A stretch of DNA of 64,000 nt, from the NCBI GenBank assembly GCA_950097015.1, contig CATNEN010000024.1, forward strand, positions 3,582,501 through 3,646,500, in the 5' to 3' direction. Both the position numbers and the translations under genes were made by a program. This DNA comes from Macrostomum hystrix. Lineage: Eukaryota; Platyhelminthes; Macrostomidae. Below the pieces are notes generated by a model, which made no database searches, was not told where the DNA came from, and saw nothing but the letters and a program-made list of their open reading frames with translations. Shown piece after piece: positions 38,980 to 51,909 of this stretch. How positions within the stretch are numbered: position 1 is the stretch's first letter; every line of letters begins with the position of its first letter.

Positions 38980-39986
38980 ATGGCGGTCGCTGCGCCAACT
39001 GACGATGGCGCTATAGTTGTTGCCCGCTACGACTACAAGGCCACAGATGATTCCGAGCTCACCATACGCAAATCGGAGCGTCTGCTACTGTTGGACGACA
39101 GTCAGCACTGGTGGAAGGTGCAGAACTCCAATGGTCAGGAGGGCTACGTGCCTAGCAACTATATGAAAAAAGTTCGCCAAGGAATATTTAGCTCTTTAAA
39201 GAATACTCTCACTAAAAAGAAGAGTAAGAAAGAGCTGCAACAGCAGCAGCAGCGGCAAAGCAGCGTCGGCTCACCGCAGGGCACATCGTCCTCTGTAGGT
39301 GTTGGCGCCTACTTGACAAAATCTGACAGCAGCGGCGGCGACCGCCTTGGTCGTAACGCGTCTCCGTTGGAACCGGCTGCCGCCGCATCAGGCGCCTCTC
39401 CGTTCGGCTTTCACACCAACGGTGACGGCGGCGCCATCAACTATCTGCCGCCTTCGTCGTCTCTCCTAGCAGGTAACGGAGGCGGCAGCGACGCGGCAGT
39501 CAGCGGCTGTCGAGTGGCTGTAGCTCGCTACGCTTATCAAGCAGCCCAGGATGACGAATTGTCTATGATCAAAGGCGATTTAATCACGGTGCTTGAAGAG
39601 AGCACGGACGGTTGGTGGCGCGGTCGGCTGCACCGCAGCGAGCGGGTCGGTTGGTTTCCCTCCAATTACGTTTCGGTGGAGGCTCCAGCAGCTCCTGTCG
39701 CATTGCCGCCGAATCCAGCCGCGCCGCAGCCAACGTTTGCCCAGTCGGCTTCGGCGCAGGTGTCAAAATCTGCTCCATTGGTTGAAGCCTCGTCCAAGTC
39801 CGCCTCTGTGCCAGCTCACGCGCCAGCGTCCGCTTCAACTGGCGGTTCGGCCACTGGGCCAGTCGAAGATGCCATGTTCTTAGTTGAGACACTTTACCGA
39901 TTCACGGCCACCCATTCGGAGGAGATGGGATTTAGAGAGAATGAAATCCTGCGCGTCATTGCCACGCCTGCGGATGATCCCGAGTG
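38980..39986 (+). CDS. NCK1: NCK exon 1 (SH3-1, SH3-2, start of SH3-3)
   Basis: Starts at ATG 38980 (MAVAAPTDDG). A TTG at 38959 is in frame but is not a eukaryotic start of choice. The exon runs 335 codons plus two bases to the donor gtgagc inside GAG-TG|G. Linker 1 has a Lys-rich patch (LTKKKSKKEL), then Gln/Ser/Gly stretches; linker 2 is Ala/Pro/Ser rich. A plausible 5'-UTR acceptor (tttctcattttcag) ends at 38794. Confidence 0.95.
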
Positions 39987-42253
39987 GTGAGCTCGCGCGT
40001 TGCTCTTTTGGCTTGTTTTGTTTGGTTGTTCCTGTGTACTTTTCACAGCATCTACATATGTGGGGTTGTCATCGATTTCTCCTAATAAAATCGAAATCCT
40101 AAACTGACTCAGAAATCTTAAAATAATCTGTACCAGGGGTCAGTGGCAGACGAATAACGCGTTTGCCTCTCGCACCAAGGTCTCTGAGCTCGATTCTGCG
40201 GCGTGGCCACGTTAAATTGCGGCGCAGCCGCGGAGAGAAGGCTGGGGGGCTTGTCGTGCTATTTATGTCCTTTCCAAGGCCAACCTCCAAGGCACAGTGA
40301 GTGTGTACACTGCCTGACGATTGATAAAGTCAGGGCGGATGTACATACCTGTGTGAGCGTATGCTTGCGTACAGTATCTGTGTGCGTGTGTGCTCAGGAG
40401 ACTAGTGTCACCAAATGATGTGCCATTGTTCGCAGCCCTCCTGCAATTATTATTATTATTATAACCGTCTGTCCCTTCCTACCTGAATTTGTTCAAGGTG
40501 GCTCGCCAGAAACTCAGCAGGCCAGTCGGGACTGATTCCAAAGAATTATGTTCGCGTTCTTCCTCCAACGCACGACGGCGGCGGTGCCTTCAACGATGCC
40601 AATCATGGACATCAGAAGCAGCAGCAGCTTCCAAGCTCCAATCCTCGGCAACAGTTTTTAACCACCGAGGCCGACGCCCAAGGCCTAGCAGACCGGCCCT
40701 ACTATTGGGGCAATATTAGCCGCGGCGAGGCCGACCGGATGCTAATGGAGATGGCCAAACCCGGCGATTTTATAATACGCACCGGAGAGTCCAATGTGAG
40801 TACTCGCTATTTCAAGTGTTCTGTTCATTACTGGCTGATTGCCGGTGTCCCGGTTCGTTTAACTAATATCATTATGATTGGGTGTCATTATCCTTTGTAA
40901 GATGATTGGGTGTCATTATCTATTATCAGATGATTGGGTGTCATTATCTATTTTCAGATGATTGTGTGTCATTATCTATTATCAGATGATTGGGTGTCAT
41001 TATCTATTATATGATGATTGGGTGTCATTATCCTTTATAAGATGATTGGGTGTCATTATCTATTATATGATGATTGGGTGTCATTATCTATTATATGATG
41101 ATTGGGTGTCATTATCTATTATATGATGATTGTGTGTCATTATCTATTATCAGATGATTGGGTGTCATTATCTATTATATGATGATTGGGTGTCATTATC
41201 TATTATATGATGATTGGGTGTCATTATCTATTATATGATGATTGGGTGCCATTATCTATTATATGATGATTGGGTGTCATTATCTATTATATGATGATTG
41301 GGTGTCATTATCTATTATATGATGATTGGGTGTCATTATCTATTATATGATGATTGGGTGTCATTATCTATTATATTATGATTGGGTGTCATTATCTATT
41401 ATATGATGATTGGGTGCCATTATCTATTATATGATGATTGTGTGTCATTATCTATTATCAGATGATTGGGTGTCATTATCTATTATATGATGATTGGGTG
41501 TCATTATCTATTATATGATAATTGGGTGTCATTATCTATTATATGATGATTGGGTGCCATTATCTATTATATGATGATTGGGTGTCATTATCTATTATAT
41601 GATGATTGGGTGTCATTATCTATTATCAGATGATTGGGTGTCATTATCTATTATCAGATGATTGGGTGTCATTATCTATTATCAGATGATTGGGTGTCAT
41701 TATCTATTATCAGATGATTGGGTGTCATTATCCTTTATAAGATGATTGGGTGTCATTATCTATTATCAGATGATTGGGTGTCATTATCCTTTATAAGATG
41801 ATTGGGTGTCATTATCCTTTGTAAGATGATTGGGTGTCATTATCCTTTATAAGATGATTGGGTGTCATTATCTATTATCAGATGATTGGGTGTCATTATC
41901 TATTATCAGATTATTGGATATCTATTATCAAATTTTGTATGCCACTGATAGTCTCAGTAGTCTGGGTTATTCGACTATTAATATTTTGAAACTTGGCATC
42001 TGAAAAGCAAGCGCGCACGAAGCGTTTCTACGGTGCAAAAGCTCCCGCTTTTAGTGGCGCTAATAATATTCTTATTATATCTCTCTTCTGTACTTTTGTT
42101 CTCTTTCAAACTTGTAGTACTATTGTACAATATCATAGGCGCCCCATGCCTGAACTGTTGGTAGTGCTAGTTTTTTTTCGTCGTTCTGTGCATTTGTGTC
42201 CATTTCATTCTCTGCTCCCCTTCGCTTCTGTAACCCTCTTTCCTTCTGCTTTT

Positions 42254-42300
<47 letters not shown>

Positions 42301-45300
42301 CTCCCTTCGACAGAATTTTCCTGGTTGAATTGTCTTGCCTCTTGCCTCCTATGTTGCTTCACAAAATAAAACTAGCAGTCACACAAAAGGCAGTGGCAAA
42401 TCAGCACATGTTAATTGATCAACTATTTAGAACGAGAACCACAAAAATAGACTAGAATAGGGAATAAAATGTGTCTGAGAAATTACGTCTCTTAGATTGT
42501 GTTTTTGTGTGTTTGCATTTATTGTAGAGAAATTTCAAGCAGCTTGACCTAACGAGAAAGACACTTAAAGTAAACATTTAAAATAAATTGAGTTTTAAGG
42601 TCTAAGACTTTTTGTCGAGTTTAAATTCGGCTAAAGACGTTGATAAGTCGAATTTCCGTTAGGTCGAAGTCTTGGATTTGTCGAATTTCTATTTAGTCAA
42701 AGCCTTGGAGTTGTCGAATTTCAATTTAGTCAAAGCCTTGGAGTTGTCGAATTTCTATTTAGTCAGAGCCTTGGAGTTGTCGAATTTCTATTTAGTCAAA
42801 GCCTTGGAGTTGTCGAATTTCTATTTAGTCAACGTCTTGGAGTTGTCGAATTTCAATTTAGTCAAAGCCTTGGAGTTGTCGAATTTCTATTTAGTCAACG
42901 TCTTCGAGTTGTCGAATTTCTATTTAGTCAAAGTCTTGGAGTTGTCGAATTTCTATTTAGTCAAAGTCTTGGAGTTGTCGAATTTCTATTTAGTCAAAGT
43001 CTTGAATTTTTCGAATTTCTATTTAGTCAGAGCCTTGGAGTTGTCGAATTTCTATTTAGTCAAAGCCTTGGAGTTGTCGAATTTCTATTTAGTCAAAGCC
43101 TTGGAGTTGTCGAATTTCTATTTAGTCAACGTCTTGGAGTTGTCGAATTTCAATTTAGTCAACGTCTTGGAGTTGTCAAATTTCTATTTAGTCAAAGCCT
43201 TGGAGTTGTCGAATTTCTATTTAGTCAACGTCTTGGAGTTGTCGAATTTCAATTTAGTCAAAGCCTTGGAGTTGTCGAATTTCTATTTAGTCAAAGCCTT
43301 GGAGTTGTCGAATTTCTATTTAGTCAACGTCTTGGAGTTGTCGAATTTCAATTTAGTCAAAGCCTTGGAGTTGTCGAATTTCTATTTAGTCAACGTCTTC
43401 GAGTTGTCGAATTTCTATTTAGTCAAAGTCTTGGAGTTGTCGAATTTCTATTTAGTCAAAGTCTTGGAGTTGTCGAATTTCTATTTAGTCAAAGTCTTGA
43501 ATTTTTCGAATTTCTATTTAGTCAAAGCCTTGGAGTTGTCGAATTTCTATTTAGTCAAAGCCTTGGAGTTGTCGAATTTCTATTTAGTCAACGTCTTGGA
43601 GTTGTCGAATTTCAATTTAGTCAAAGCCTTGGAGTTGTCGAATTTCTATTTAGTCAACGTCTTCGAGTTGTCGAATTTCTATTTAGTCAAAGTCTTGGAG
43701 TTGTCGAATTTCTATTTAGTCAAAGTCTTGGAGTTGTCGAATTTCTATTTAGTCAAAGTCTTGAATTTTTCGAATTTCTATTTAGTCAAAGCCTTGGAGT
43801 TGTCGAATTTCTATTTAGTCAAAGCCTTGGAGTTGTCGAATTTCTATTTAGTCAAAGCCTTGGAGTTGTCGAATTTCTATTTAGTCAAAGCCTTGGAGTT
43901 GTCGAATTTCTATTTAGTCAAAGCCTTGGAGTTGTCGAATTTCTATTTAGTCAAAGCCTTGGAGTTGTCGAATTTCTATTTAGTCAACGTCTTGGAGTTG
44001 TCGAATTTCAATTTAGTCAAAGCCTTGGAGTTGTCGAATTTCTATTTAGTCAAAGCCTTGGAGTTGTCGAATTTCTATTTAGTCAAAGCCTGGGAGTTGT
44101 CGAATTTCAATTTAGTCGAAGCATTGGAGTTGTCGAATTTCTAATTTTCTGGTCTAGGTGTTATATACTCGTATTTATTCTATTATAATCCATCTTCATG
44201 TGATGCCTCGTTAATTCAACAAGTCAGAACACAAAGTAGTCGCATCGATTTAGGATAAAAAAATGGGCGTGGCAGGTCTGTGTGCAAGAGTAAGTAAGTT
44301 GGAATTGTTAAAATCAGCACAAGGTGTTGCTGCATCGCCTATAGATTTGAATATATCTTTGCTAGATTAAATCTAAAGTCAAGTCTAAAATCTTAAAGAT
44401 TTCTTATTCTATCTCTTTCCCTCCTCCCTCCAATGTCCTCCATCTCAATCGGTCTCCAGCCTCATCCCTGCACATTTTCTTTCCACGCCAAAATCTTCAT
44501 GTGACTACATCTGCGAAGAAAATGTGCTTCTTAGAAGAAGAAAAAAGTATGAATACAGTGAAAAACCGACATACAGGAATGGATTGGTAAGGAGGGTCAA
44601 GAAAGTTATTATGTTTGCTTGACATGGCACTATTGAGTATACTATTGAGTCGTTTCTATTCGATTCATATATTCTTAGAAACCTACATTTACTTGCAACT
44701 CGGAATAAGAAAAAGCGATCGTTTAATTCGCACGCTTGACCCACTCCCCTGATGACCTTTATTGACCTCAAGGTGTTGTTCCAGATCGGCCTTCACTCAC
44801 TCTAGTCCCATCTATCTGATCGCAACACCTCATTATTTTCTTATCTATTCGATTGCATGCTAGCGACAATTCGAGTCTGTTCTATATGTTCTTGTTAAAA
44901 TACCCTCATAGCTATCATTCTAAGGAGTGAGTGAGTGGCAGAGCGGTTGATGCATTCGCCTCTCGCACCAGGCACCAAGGTCCGAGATCGTGTGCCTGCG
45001 TACAGTATCTGTGTGCGTGTGTGCTCAGGAGTCAGCGAAATGGGCAGAATTGCATCCTCGCTGGCCGCAGGTCTAGTGTCAACAAATGATGTACCATTGC
45101 CCTCAGCCCTCCTGTAATGTTAAATCGGATTGACGAATGTTAAAGAAGCTTTTGCTAATCTTTCATTATAATCTATTTCAAATCCGACAGCCCAGCGATC
45201 TCACTTTGACGATGCGCGCTCGGGAAAAGAATCGCAACTTTAAAATTCGCCGAATACCCGAGTCAAACGGTCTGCGCTATAATATCGGCCAGAAGTACTT

Positions 45301-45421
45301 CAATAGCCTTGAGGATCTGGTCCAGCACTACAAGGAGCATCCGATATTTCGGTCGGCTGACGAGCGCTGCCATCTCACTGGCGCCTTCCAGCATCCAAGC
45401 CTGTCTGGTACTCAGCTGTAG
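38980..45421 (+). CDS. NCK1: NCK/Dock SH3-SH3-SH3-SH2 adaptor, complete three-exon gene
   Basis: Gene span; exons are 38980-39986, 40498-40795 and 45191-45421, giving 511 residues. NCK (Drosophila Dock) couples phosphotyrosine sites on receptors, through its SH2 domain, to proline-rich actin regulators through its three SH3 domains. Domains: SH3-1 about 11-65 (VARYDYKA, ALYDY-like; HWWKV; YVPSNYM), SH3-2 about 177-235 (VARYAYQA; GWWRGRL; GWFPSNYV), SH3-3 about 298-360 (ETLYRFTA; DPEWWLAR; LIPKNYV), SH2 about 402-500 (YYWGNISR; GDFIIRTGESN with the phosphate-binding Arg; QKYFNSLEDLVQHYKEHPIF). Human NCK1 is 377 residues; the excess is in low-complexity linkers. It could equally be called dock or NCK2, since invertebrates have a single member. 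Confidence 0.96.
40139..40462 (+). mobile_element. SINE-B copy filling NCK intron 1
   Basis: Head GGGTCAGTGGCAGACGAATA and ACGCGTTTGCCTCTCGCACC, body with CCAACCTCCAAGGCACAGTG, tail ATTATTATTATTATA. It makes up 324 of the 511 intron bases and ends about 35 bases before the exon 2 acceptor. Confidence 0.88.
40498..40795 (+). CDS. NCK1: NCK exon 2 (end of SH3-3, linker, start of SH2)
   Basis: Acceptor gttcaag, 298 bases, donor gtgagt (phase 2 in, phase 0 out). Encodes WLARNSAGQSGLIPKNYVRV, a Gln/Asn/Gly-rich linker, and the SH2 start RPYYWGNISRGEADRMLMEM with GDFIIRTGESN. The junction restores DPEWWLAR, matching DPEWWKCR in vertebrates. Confidence 0.95.
40868..41925. repeat. 28-bp tandem array in NCK intron 2
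   Basis: The unit contains TGATTGGGTGTCATTATCTA then TTATATGA or TTATCAGA. About 38 copies. Confidence 0.97.
41926..42659. other. NCK intron 2 with a (CAG)14 microsatellite
   Basis: An uninterrupted CAG run at about 42255-42297. It is intronic, so the poly-Ala or poly-Gln frames over it are not proteins. Confidence 0.75.
42660..44145. repeat. 33-bp tandem array with higher-order repeats
   Basis: The unit contains TTGGAGTTGTCGAATTTCTA then TTTAGTCAAAGCC; about 45 copies. A marker variant CTTGAATTTTTCGAAT sits at 43001, 43496 and 43760, spacings of 15 and 8 units. The 490-codon open frame is an effect of the unit being a multiple of three. Confidence 0.97.
44146..44930. other. NCK intron 2, no feature recognised
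   Basis: Unique sequence; a pyrimidine-rich patch near 44405-44470. No exon seen. Confidence 0.45.
44931..45118 (+). mobile_element. SINE-B copy with internal deletion
   Basis: Head GTGAGTGGCAGAGCGGTTGA joined directly to the 3' part (TGCCTGCGTACAGTATCTGT ... CAGCCCTCCTGTAAT). About half the body is missing. It lies 70 bases before NCK exon 3. Confidence 0.82.
45191..45421 (+). CDS. NCK1: NCK exon 3 (rest of SH2, stop)
   Basis: Acceptor aaatccgacag, phase 0, 76 codons and TAG. Encodes PSDLTLTMRAREKNRNFKIR and YFNSLEDLVQHYKEHPIF, the second half of the SH2 domain, then a short tail ending SLSGTQL. Only about 130 bases of 3' sequence separate the stop from the large 23-bp array. Confidence 0.95.
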   Translation, partial: PSDLTLTMRAREKNRNFKIRRIPESNGLRYNIGQKYFNSLEDLVQHYKEHPIFRSADERCHLTGAFQHPSLSGTQL

Positions 45422-45555
45422 CTTAACTGTTGAATGCCACTGCACCCTGACCAGATTATATTGCAATATGTCTCTAGAGAATAGCAAATGTTACTATCTC
45501 TTACTGTACTCAACTAATTTAAAGACTGCTTTATTTTATTATAGTCTAAATAAGA

Positions 45556-48255
45556 CAGTCAGTGCTCATGTCTGATGACAGTCAGTGCTCATGTCTGATG
45601 ACAGTCAGTGCTCATGTCTGATGACAGTCAGTGCTCATGTCTGATGACAGTAAGTGCTCATGTCTGATGACAGTAAGTGCTCATGTCTGATGACAGTAAG
45701 TGCTCATGTCTGATGACAGTCAGTGCTCATGTCTGATGACAGTCAGTGCTCATGTCTGATGACAGTCAGTGCTCATGTCTGATGACAGTCAGTGCTCATG
45801 TCTGATGACAGTCAGTGCTCATGTCTGATGACAGTAAGTGCTCATGTCTGATGACAGTAAGTGCTCATGTCTGATGACAGTCAGTGCTCATGTCTGATGA
45901 CAGTAAGTGCTCATGTCTGATGACAGTCAGTGCTCATGTCTGATGACAGTCAGTGCTCATGTCTGATGACAGTCAGTGCTCATATCTGATGACAGTCAGT
46001 GCTCATGTCTGATGACAGTAAGTGCTCATGTCTGATGACAGTAAGTGCTCATGTCTGATGACAGTAAGTGCTCATGTCTGATGACAGTCAGTGCTCATGT
46101 CTGATGACAGTCAGTGCTCATGTCTGATGACAGTCAGTGCTCATGTCTGATGACAGTCAGTGCTCATGTCTGATGACAGTCAGGGCTCATGTCTGATGAC
46201 AGTAAGTGCTCATGTCTGATGACAGTCAGTGCTCATGTCTGATGACAGTAAGTGCTCATGTCTGATGACAGTAAGTGCTCATGTCTGATGACAGTAAGTG
46301 CTCATGTCTGATGACAGTAAGTGCTCATGTCTGATGACAGTCAGTGCTCATGTCTGATGACAGTCAGTGCTCATGTCTGATGACAGTCAGTGCTCATGTC
46401 TGATGACAGTCAGGGCTCATGTCTGATGACAGTCAGTGCTCATGTCTGATGACAGTCAGTGCTCATGTCTGATGACAGTCAGTGCTCATGTCTGATGACA
46501 GTAAGTGCTCATGTCTGATGACAGTCAGTGCTCATGTCTGATGACAGTAAGTGCTCATGTCTGATGACAGTAAGTGCTCATGTCTGATGACAGTAAGTGC
46601 TCATGTCTGATGACAGTCAGTGCTCATGTCTGATGACAGTAAGTGCTCATGTCTGATGACAGTCAGTGCTCATGTCTGATGACAGTAAGTGCTCATGTCT
46701 GATGACAGTAAGTGCTCATGTCTGATGACAGTAAGTGCTCATGTCTGATGACAGTAAGTGCTCATGTCTGATGACAGTCAGTGCTCATGTCTGATGACAG
46801 TAAGTGCTCATGTCTGATGACAGTCAGTGCTCATGTCTGATGACAGTCAGTGCTCATGTCTGATGACAGTAAGTGCTCATGTCTGATGACAGTCAGTGCT
46901 CATGTCTGATGACAGTAAGTGCTCATGTCTGATGACAGTAAGTGCTCATGTCTGATGACAGTAAGTGCTCATGTCTGATGACAGTCAGTGCTCATGTCTG
47001 ATGACAGTAAGTGCTCATGTCTGATGACAGTAAGTGCTCATGTCTGATGACAGTAAGTGCTCATGTCTGATGACAGTCAGTGCTCATGTCTGATGACAGT
47101 AAGTGCTCATGTCTGATGACAGTCAGTGCTCATGTCTGATGACAGTCAGTGCTCATGTCTGATGACAGTCAGTGCTCATGTCTGATGACAGTCAGTGCTC
47201 ATGTCTGATGACAGTCAGTGCTCATGTCTGATGACAGTCAGTGCTCATGTCTGATGACAGTCAGTGCTCATGTCTGATGACAGTCAGTGCTCATGTCTGA
47301 TGACAGTCAGGGCTCATGTCTGATGACAGTCAGTGCTCATGTCTGATGACAGTAAGTGCTCATGTCTGATGACAGTAAGTGCTCATGTCTGATGACAGTC
47401 AGTGCTCATGTCTGATGACAGTAAGTGCTCATGTCTGATGACAGTAAGTGCTCATGTCTGATGACAGTCAGTGCTCATGTCTGATGACAGTAAGTGCTCA
47501 TGTCTGATGACAGTCAGTGCTCATGTCTGATGACAGTAAGTGCTCATGTCTGATGACAGTCAGTGCTCATGTCTGATGACAGTAAGTGCTCATGTCTGAT
47601 GACAGTCAGTGCTCATGTCTGATGACAGTCAGTGCTCATGTCTGATGACAGTCAGTGCTCATGTCTGATGACAGTAAGTGCTCATGTCTGATGACAGTCA
47701 GGGCTCATGTCTGATGACAGTAAGTGCTCATGTCTGATGACAGTAAGTGCTCATGTCTGATGACAGTCAGTGCTCATGTCTGATGACAGTAAGTGCTCAT
47801 GTCTGATGACAGTAAGTGCTCATGTCTGATGACAGTCAGTGCTCATGTCTGATGACAGTAAGTGCTCATGTCTGATGACAGTCAGTGCTCATGTCTGATG
47901 ACAGTCAGTGCTCATGTCTGATGACAGTAAGTGCTCATGTCTGATGACAGTCAGGGCTCATGTCTGATGACAGTAAGTGCTCATGTCTGATGACAGTCAG
48001 TGCTCATGTCTGATGACAGTAAGTGCTCAAGTCTGATGACAGTCAGTGCTCATGTCTGATGACAGTAAGTGCTCATGTCTGATGACAGTAAGTGCTCATG
48101 TCTGATGACAGTAAGTGCTCATGTCTGATGACAGTAAGTGCTCATGTCTGATGACAGTAAGTGCTCATGTCTGATGACAGTAAGTGCTCATGTCTGATGA
48201 CAGTCAGTGCTCATGTCTGATGACAGTCAGTGCTCATGTCTGATGACAGTATGTG
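45556..48255. repeat. 23-bp tandem array, about 117 copies
   Basis: The unit is ACAGTCAGTGCTCATGTCTG plus ATG. One position alternates between C and A (CAGTCAGT or CAGTAAGT) along the array; otherwise it is almost invariant. It starts about 135 bases after the NCK stop codon. Confidence 0.98.
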
Positions 48256-48953
48256 CTCATGACTAAGTGCAGTAAATGCTTTTAAGTGTCTTATGAAAGC
48301 TTGTAAAGAGCTTGTTAAATAAGTTTTTGGCGAATACATTTTAGCAACTTAAAAAAACCTTTCGTTTTTTCTCCATAAGCTACTAGTAAGTAGTACAGGG
48401 CTAACTCATTGATTTCTAGCAATATAAAAGTATTTTTTTATACTTGAGCTGCTACTGTTAAAACGACCTCAATTATTTTACTATTTATTTGAAATATTTC
48501 CACACAATGTTCTGTCTAGCGATTGTGCAATTTGCTTGTTATAATTGTACGGAGTAAGGTGCAAAATTAAGTTTCTTTGCTACATAAATAAATATTACAG
48601 ACCCGGAGCTTCTGATTCGTCGTATTAAATTAGACTTATTCTTATCAACAACCCCAAATTATATTACCGTGTAGCAAAGTAAACAAGACTGGATTCTACG
48701 CAATTATAAAGAACAGCAACGCCATTTTATTTCACTATTGAGAAATCGGATCTATCCGGAATCAGTTTTTTTGTAGTATACCTGATTTAATTGCGTCATT
48801 TTTTGCATTCTGCTAGCATTTTTCCATTATTTATTGCTTTATTTTTTAGTAACAAAGTGCTATAAGTTGTTTTTTTTTTAATTCGTATTCTCATGCGTTC
48901 TGCCTGTCTCGCTCGTTATTATTCAATCCTTCCTTTTTCATTTCCTCCCCTCA
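48256..48953. other. Intergenic, AT-rich, no feature recognised
   Basis: AT-rich unique sequence between two large arrays. Confidence 0.45.
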
Positions 48954-51232
48954 TCAGATGCTAAAGAGTGACATCCCCAATTCCTCAGATGCTAAAGTGT
49001 GACATCCCCCAATCCCTCAGATGCTAGAGTGTAACATCCCCCAATCCCTCAGATGCCAGAGTGTGACATCCCCCAATCCCTCAGATGCTAGAGTGTGACA
49101 TCCCCCAATCCCTCAGATGCCAGAGTGTGACATCCCCCAATTCCTCAGATGCTAAAGTGTGACATCCCCCAATTCCTCAGATGCTAGAGTGTGACATCCC
49201 CCAATTCCTCAGATGCCAGAGTGTGACATCCCCCAATTCCTCAGATGCTAAAGTGTGACATCCCCCAATCCCTCAGATGCTAGAGTGTGACATCCCCCAA
49301 TCCCTCAGATGCTAAAGTTTGACATCCCCCAATCCCTCAGATGCTAGAGTGTGACATCCCCCAATCCCTCAGATGCTAGAGTGTGACATCCCCTAATCCC
49401 TCAGATGCTAAAGTGTGACATCCCCCAATCCCTCAGATGCTAGAGTGTGACATCCCCCAATCCCTCAGATGCCAGAGTGTGACATCCCCCAATTCCTCAG
49501 ATGCTAAAGTGTGACATCCCCCAATCCCTCAGATGCTAGAGTGTGACATCCCCCAATCCCTCAGATGCTAAAGTTTGACATCCCCTAATCCCTCAGATGC
49601 TAGAGTGTGACATCCCCTAATCCCTCAGATGCTAAAGAGTGACATCCCCCAATCCCTCAGATGCTAAAGTGTGACATCCCCCAATCCCTCAGATGCTAGA
49701 GTGTGACATCCCCCAATCCCTCAGATGCTAAAGTTTGACATCCCCTAATCCCTCAGATGCTAGAGTGTGACATCCCCTAATCCCTCAGATGCTAAAGTGG
49801 GACATCCCCTAATCCCTCAGATGATAGAGTGTGACATCCCCTAATCCCTCAGATGCTAAAGTGGGACATCCCCTAATCCCTCAGATGCTAAAGTGGGACA
49901 TCCCCCAATCCCTCAGATGCTAGAGTGTGACATCCCCTAATCCCTCAGATGCTAAAGTGGGACATCCCCTAATCCCTCAGATGATAGAGTGTGACATCCC
50001 CTAATCCCTCAGATGCTAAAGTGTGACATCCCCCAATACCTCAGATGCTAGAGTGTGACATCCCCCAATCCCTCAGATGCTAAAGTGTGACATCCCCCAA
50101 TCCCTCAGATGCTAGAGTGTGACATCCCCCAATCCCTCAGATGCTAAAGTGTGACATCCCCTAATCCCTCAGATGCTAGAGTGTGACATCCCCCAATCCC
50201 TCAGATGCTAGAGTGTGACATCCCCTAATCCCTCAGATGCTAGAGTGTGACATCCCCTAATCCCTCAGATGCTGAGATGTGACATCCCCCTAATCCCTCA
50301 GATGCTAGAGTGTGACATCCCCTAATCCCTCAGATGCCTAGAGTGTGACATCCCCTAATCCCTCAGATGCTAGAGTGTGACATCCCCTAATCCCTCAGAT
50401 GCTAGAGTGTGACATCCCCCAATCCCTCAGATGCTAGAGTGTGACATCCCCTAATCCCTCAGATGCTAGAGTGTGACATCCCCCTAATCCCTCAGATGCT
50501 AGAGTGTGACATCCCCTAATCCCTCAGATGCTAGAGTGTGACATCCCCCTAATCCCTCAGATGCTAGAGTGTGACATCCCCCTAATCCCTCAGATGCTAG
50601 AGTGTGACATCCCCCTAATCCCTCAGATGCTGAGAGTGTGACATCCCCCAATCCCTCAGATGCTAGAGTGTGACATCCCCTAATCCCTCAGATGCTAGAG
50701 TGTGACACCCCCCAATCCCTCAGATGCTAGAGTGTGACATCCCCCAATCCCTCAGATGCTAGAAGTGTGACATCCCCTAATCCCTCAGATGCTAGAGTGT
50801 GACATCCCCCTAATCCCTCAGATGCTAGAGTGTGACATCCCCCTAATCCCTCAGATGCCTAGAGTGTGACATCCCCTAATCCCTCAGATGCTAAAGTGTG
50901 ACATCCCCTAATCCCTCAGATGCTAGAGTGTGACATCCCCCAATCCCTCAGATGCTAGAGTGTGACATCCCCCAATCCCTCAGATGCTAGAGTGTGACAT
51001 CCCCTAATCCCTCAGATGCTAGAGTGTGACATCCCCTAATCCCTCAGATGCTAGAGTGTGACACCCCCTAATCCCTCAGATGCTAGAGTGTGACATCCCC
51101 CAATCCCTCAGATGCTAGAGTGTGACGTCCCCTAATCCCTCAGATGCTAAAGTGTGACATCCCCCAATCCCTCAGATGCCAGAGTGTGACATCCCCCAAT
51201 CCCTCAGATGCTGGAGTGTGACATCCCCTAAT
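48954..51232. repeat. 32-bp tandem array, about 71 copies
   Basis: The unit contains CAGATGCTAGAGTGTGACAT then CCCCCAATCCCT. The C run varies in length (CCCCCAAT, CCCCTAAT, CCCCCTAAT), mostly to the right. Confidence 0.98.
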
Positions 51233-51909
51233 CCGCTCAGTCTCCAATTCCGTCAGAAAGCATGTAGTGCATATTATCGTAATCATTTCGATCCCAGTTT
51301 GCCTACTCAGTTTAGTGCGGGCAGTATTATTACTTATTTTTTATTTCAAGTATCACGCAATGTTAAGCAATACAATATCCCCCAAAAAACAAAGGAAGTG
51401 CACTGCAAACTTTCTAAACGCAGATTTAATTTCCGTGTGGCACGATGCACAATCGACTTCTTTGTAAATCAAATTTTTCTCTCCGGCTTTTTAACCTCGC
51501 TAGCTTCATTGCTTATTTAACCAAAAAAAAAAGTTTTTTGTATTAAGTTCAAATTCGTGAGAAGTTATGTCTGAGTTTTGACTCGTCGTAGACTCAAATT
51601 CATGTTTTCCTAGAGACAGTAAATAATTTAGATTTATTATACTTGCAAAATGACCCAAAAATTTTATTTGTCCTCGAATTTTTTTCTATAATTGCACCTG
51701 CCTCATCTTTTCTCAAGCCACACTGAGTTTGTTTTTTAGTCAATGAGTCTATATGAAATATATGTTTATTTATTCGTACATAAAAGAAGGTCCTTAATAT
51801 TATTGTCATTATTATCATTGACACAGTATCATTGCGTATTTGTGCCATTTGTTTATATATACAAATCAATTCAACCAGTCTTAAAAGTTCATTTCTTTGT
51901 ATATTTTAG
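51233..51909. other. Intergenic, no feature recognised
   Basis: AT-rich unique sequence; no exon or repeat recognised. Confidence 0.45.

Noticed and set aside
42672..44144. 490-codon plus-strand open frame as a gene
   Set aside because: Lies in NCK intron 2, wholly within the 33-bp array, with no plausible start context or family.
45556..48255. Box C/D snoRNA cluster (TGATGA and CTGA in each unit)
   Set aside because: A 23-bp unit is too short for a snoRNA, and the boxes overlap each other.
45556..51232. CRISPR-like direct repeats
   Set aside because: Units are contiguous with no unique spacers, and the window is clearly animal DNA.
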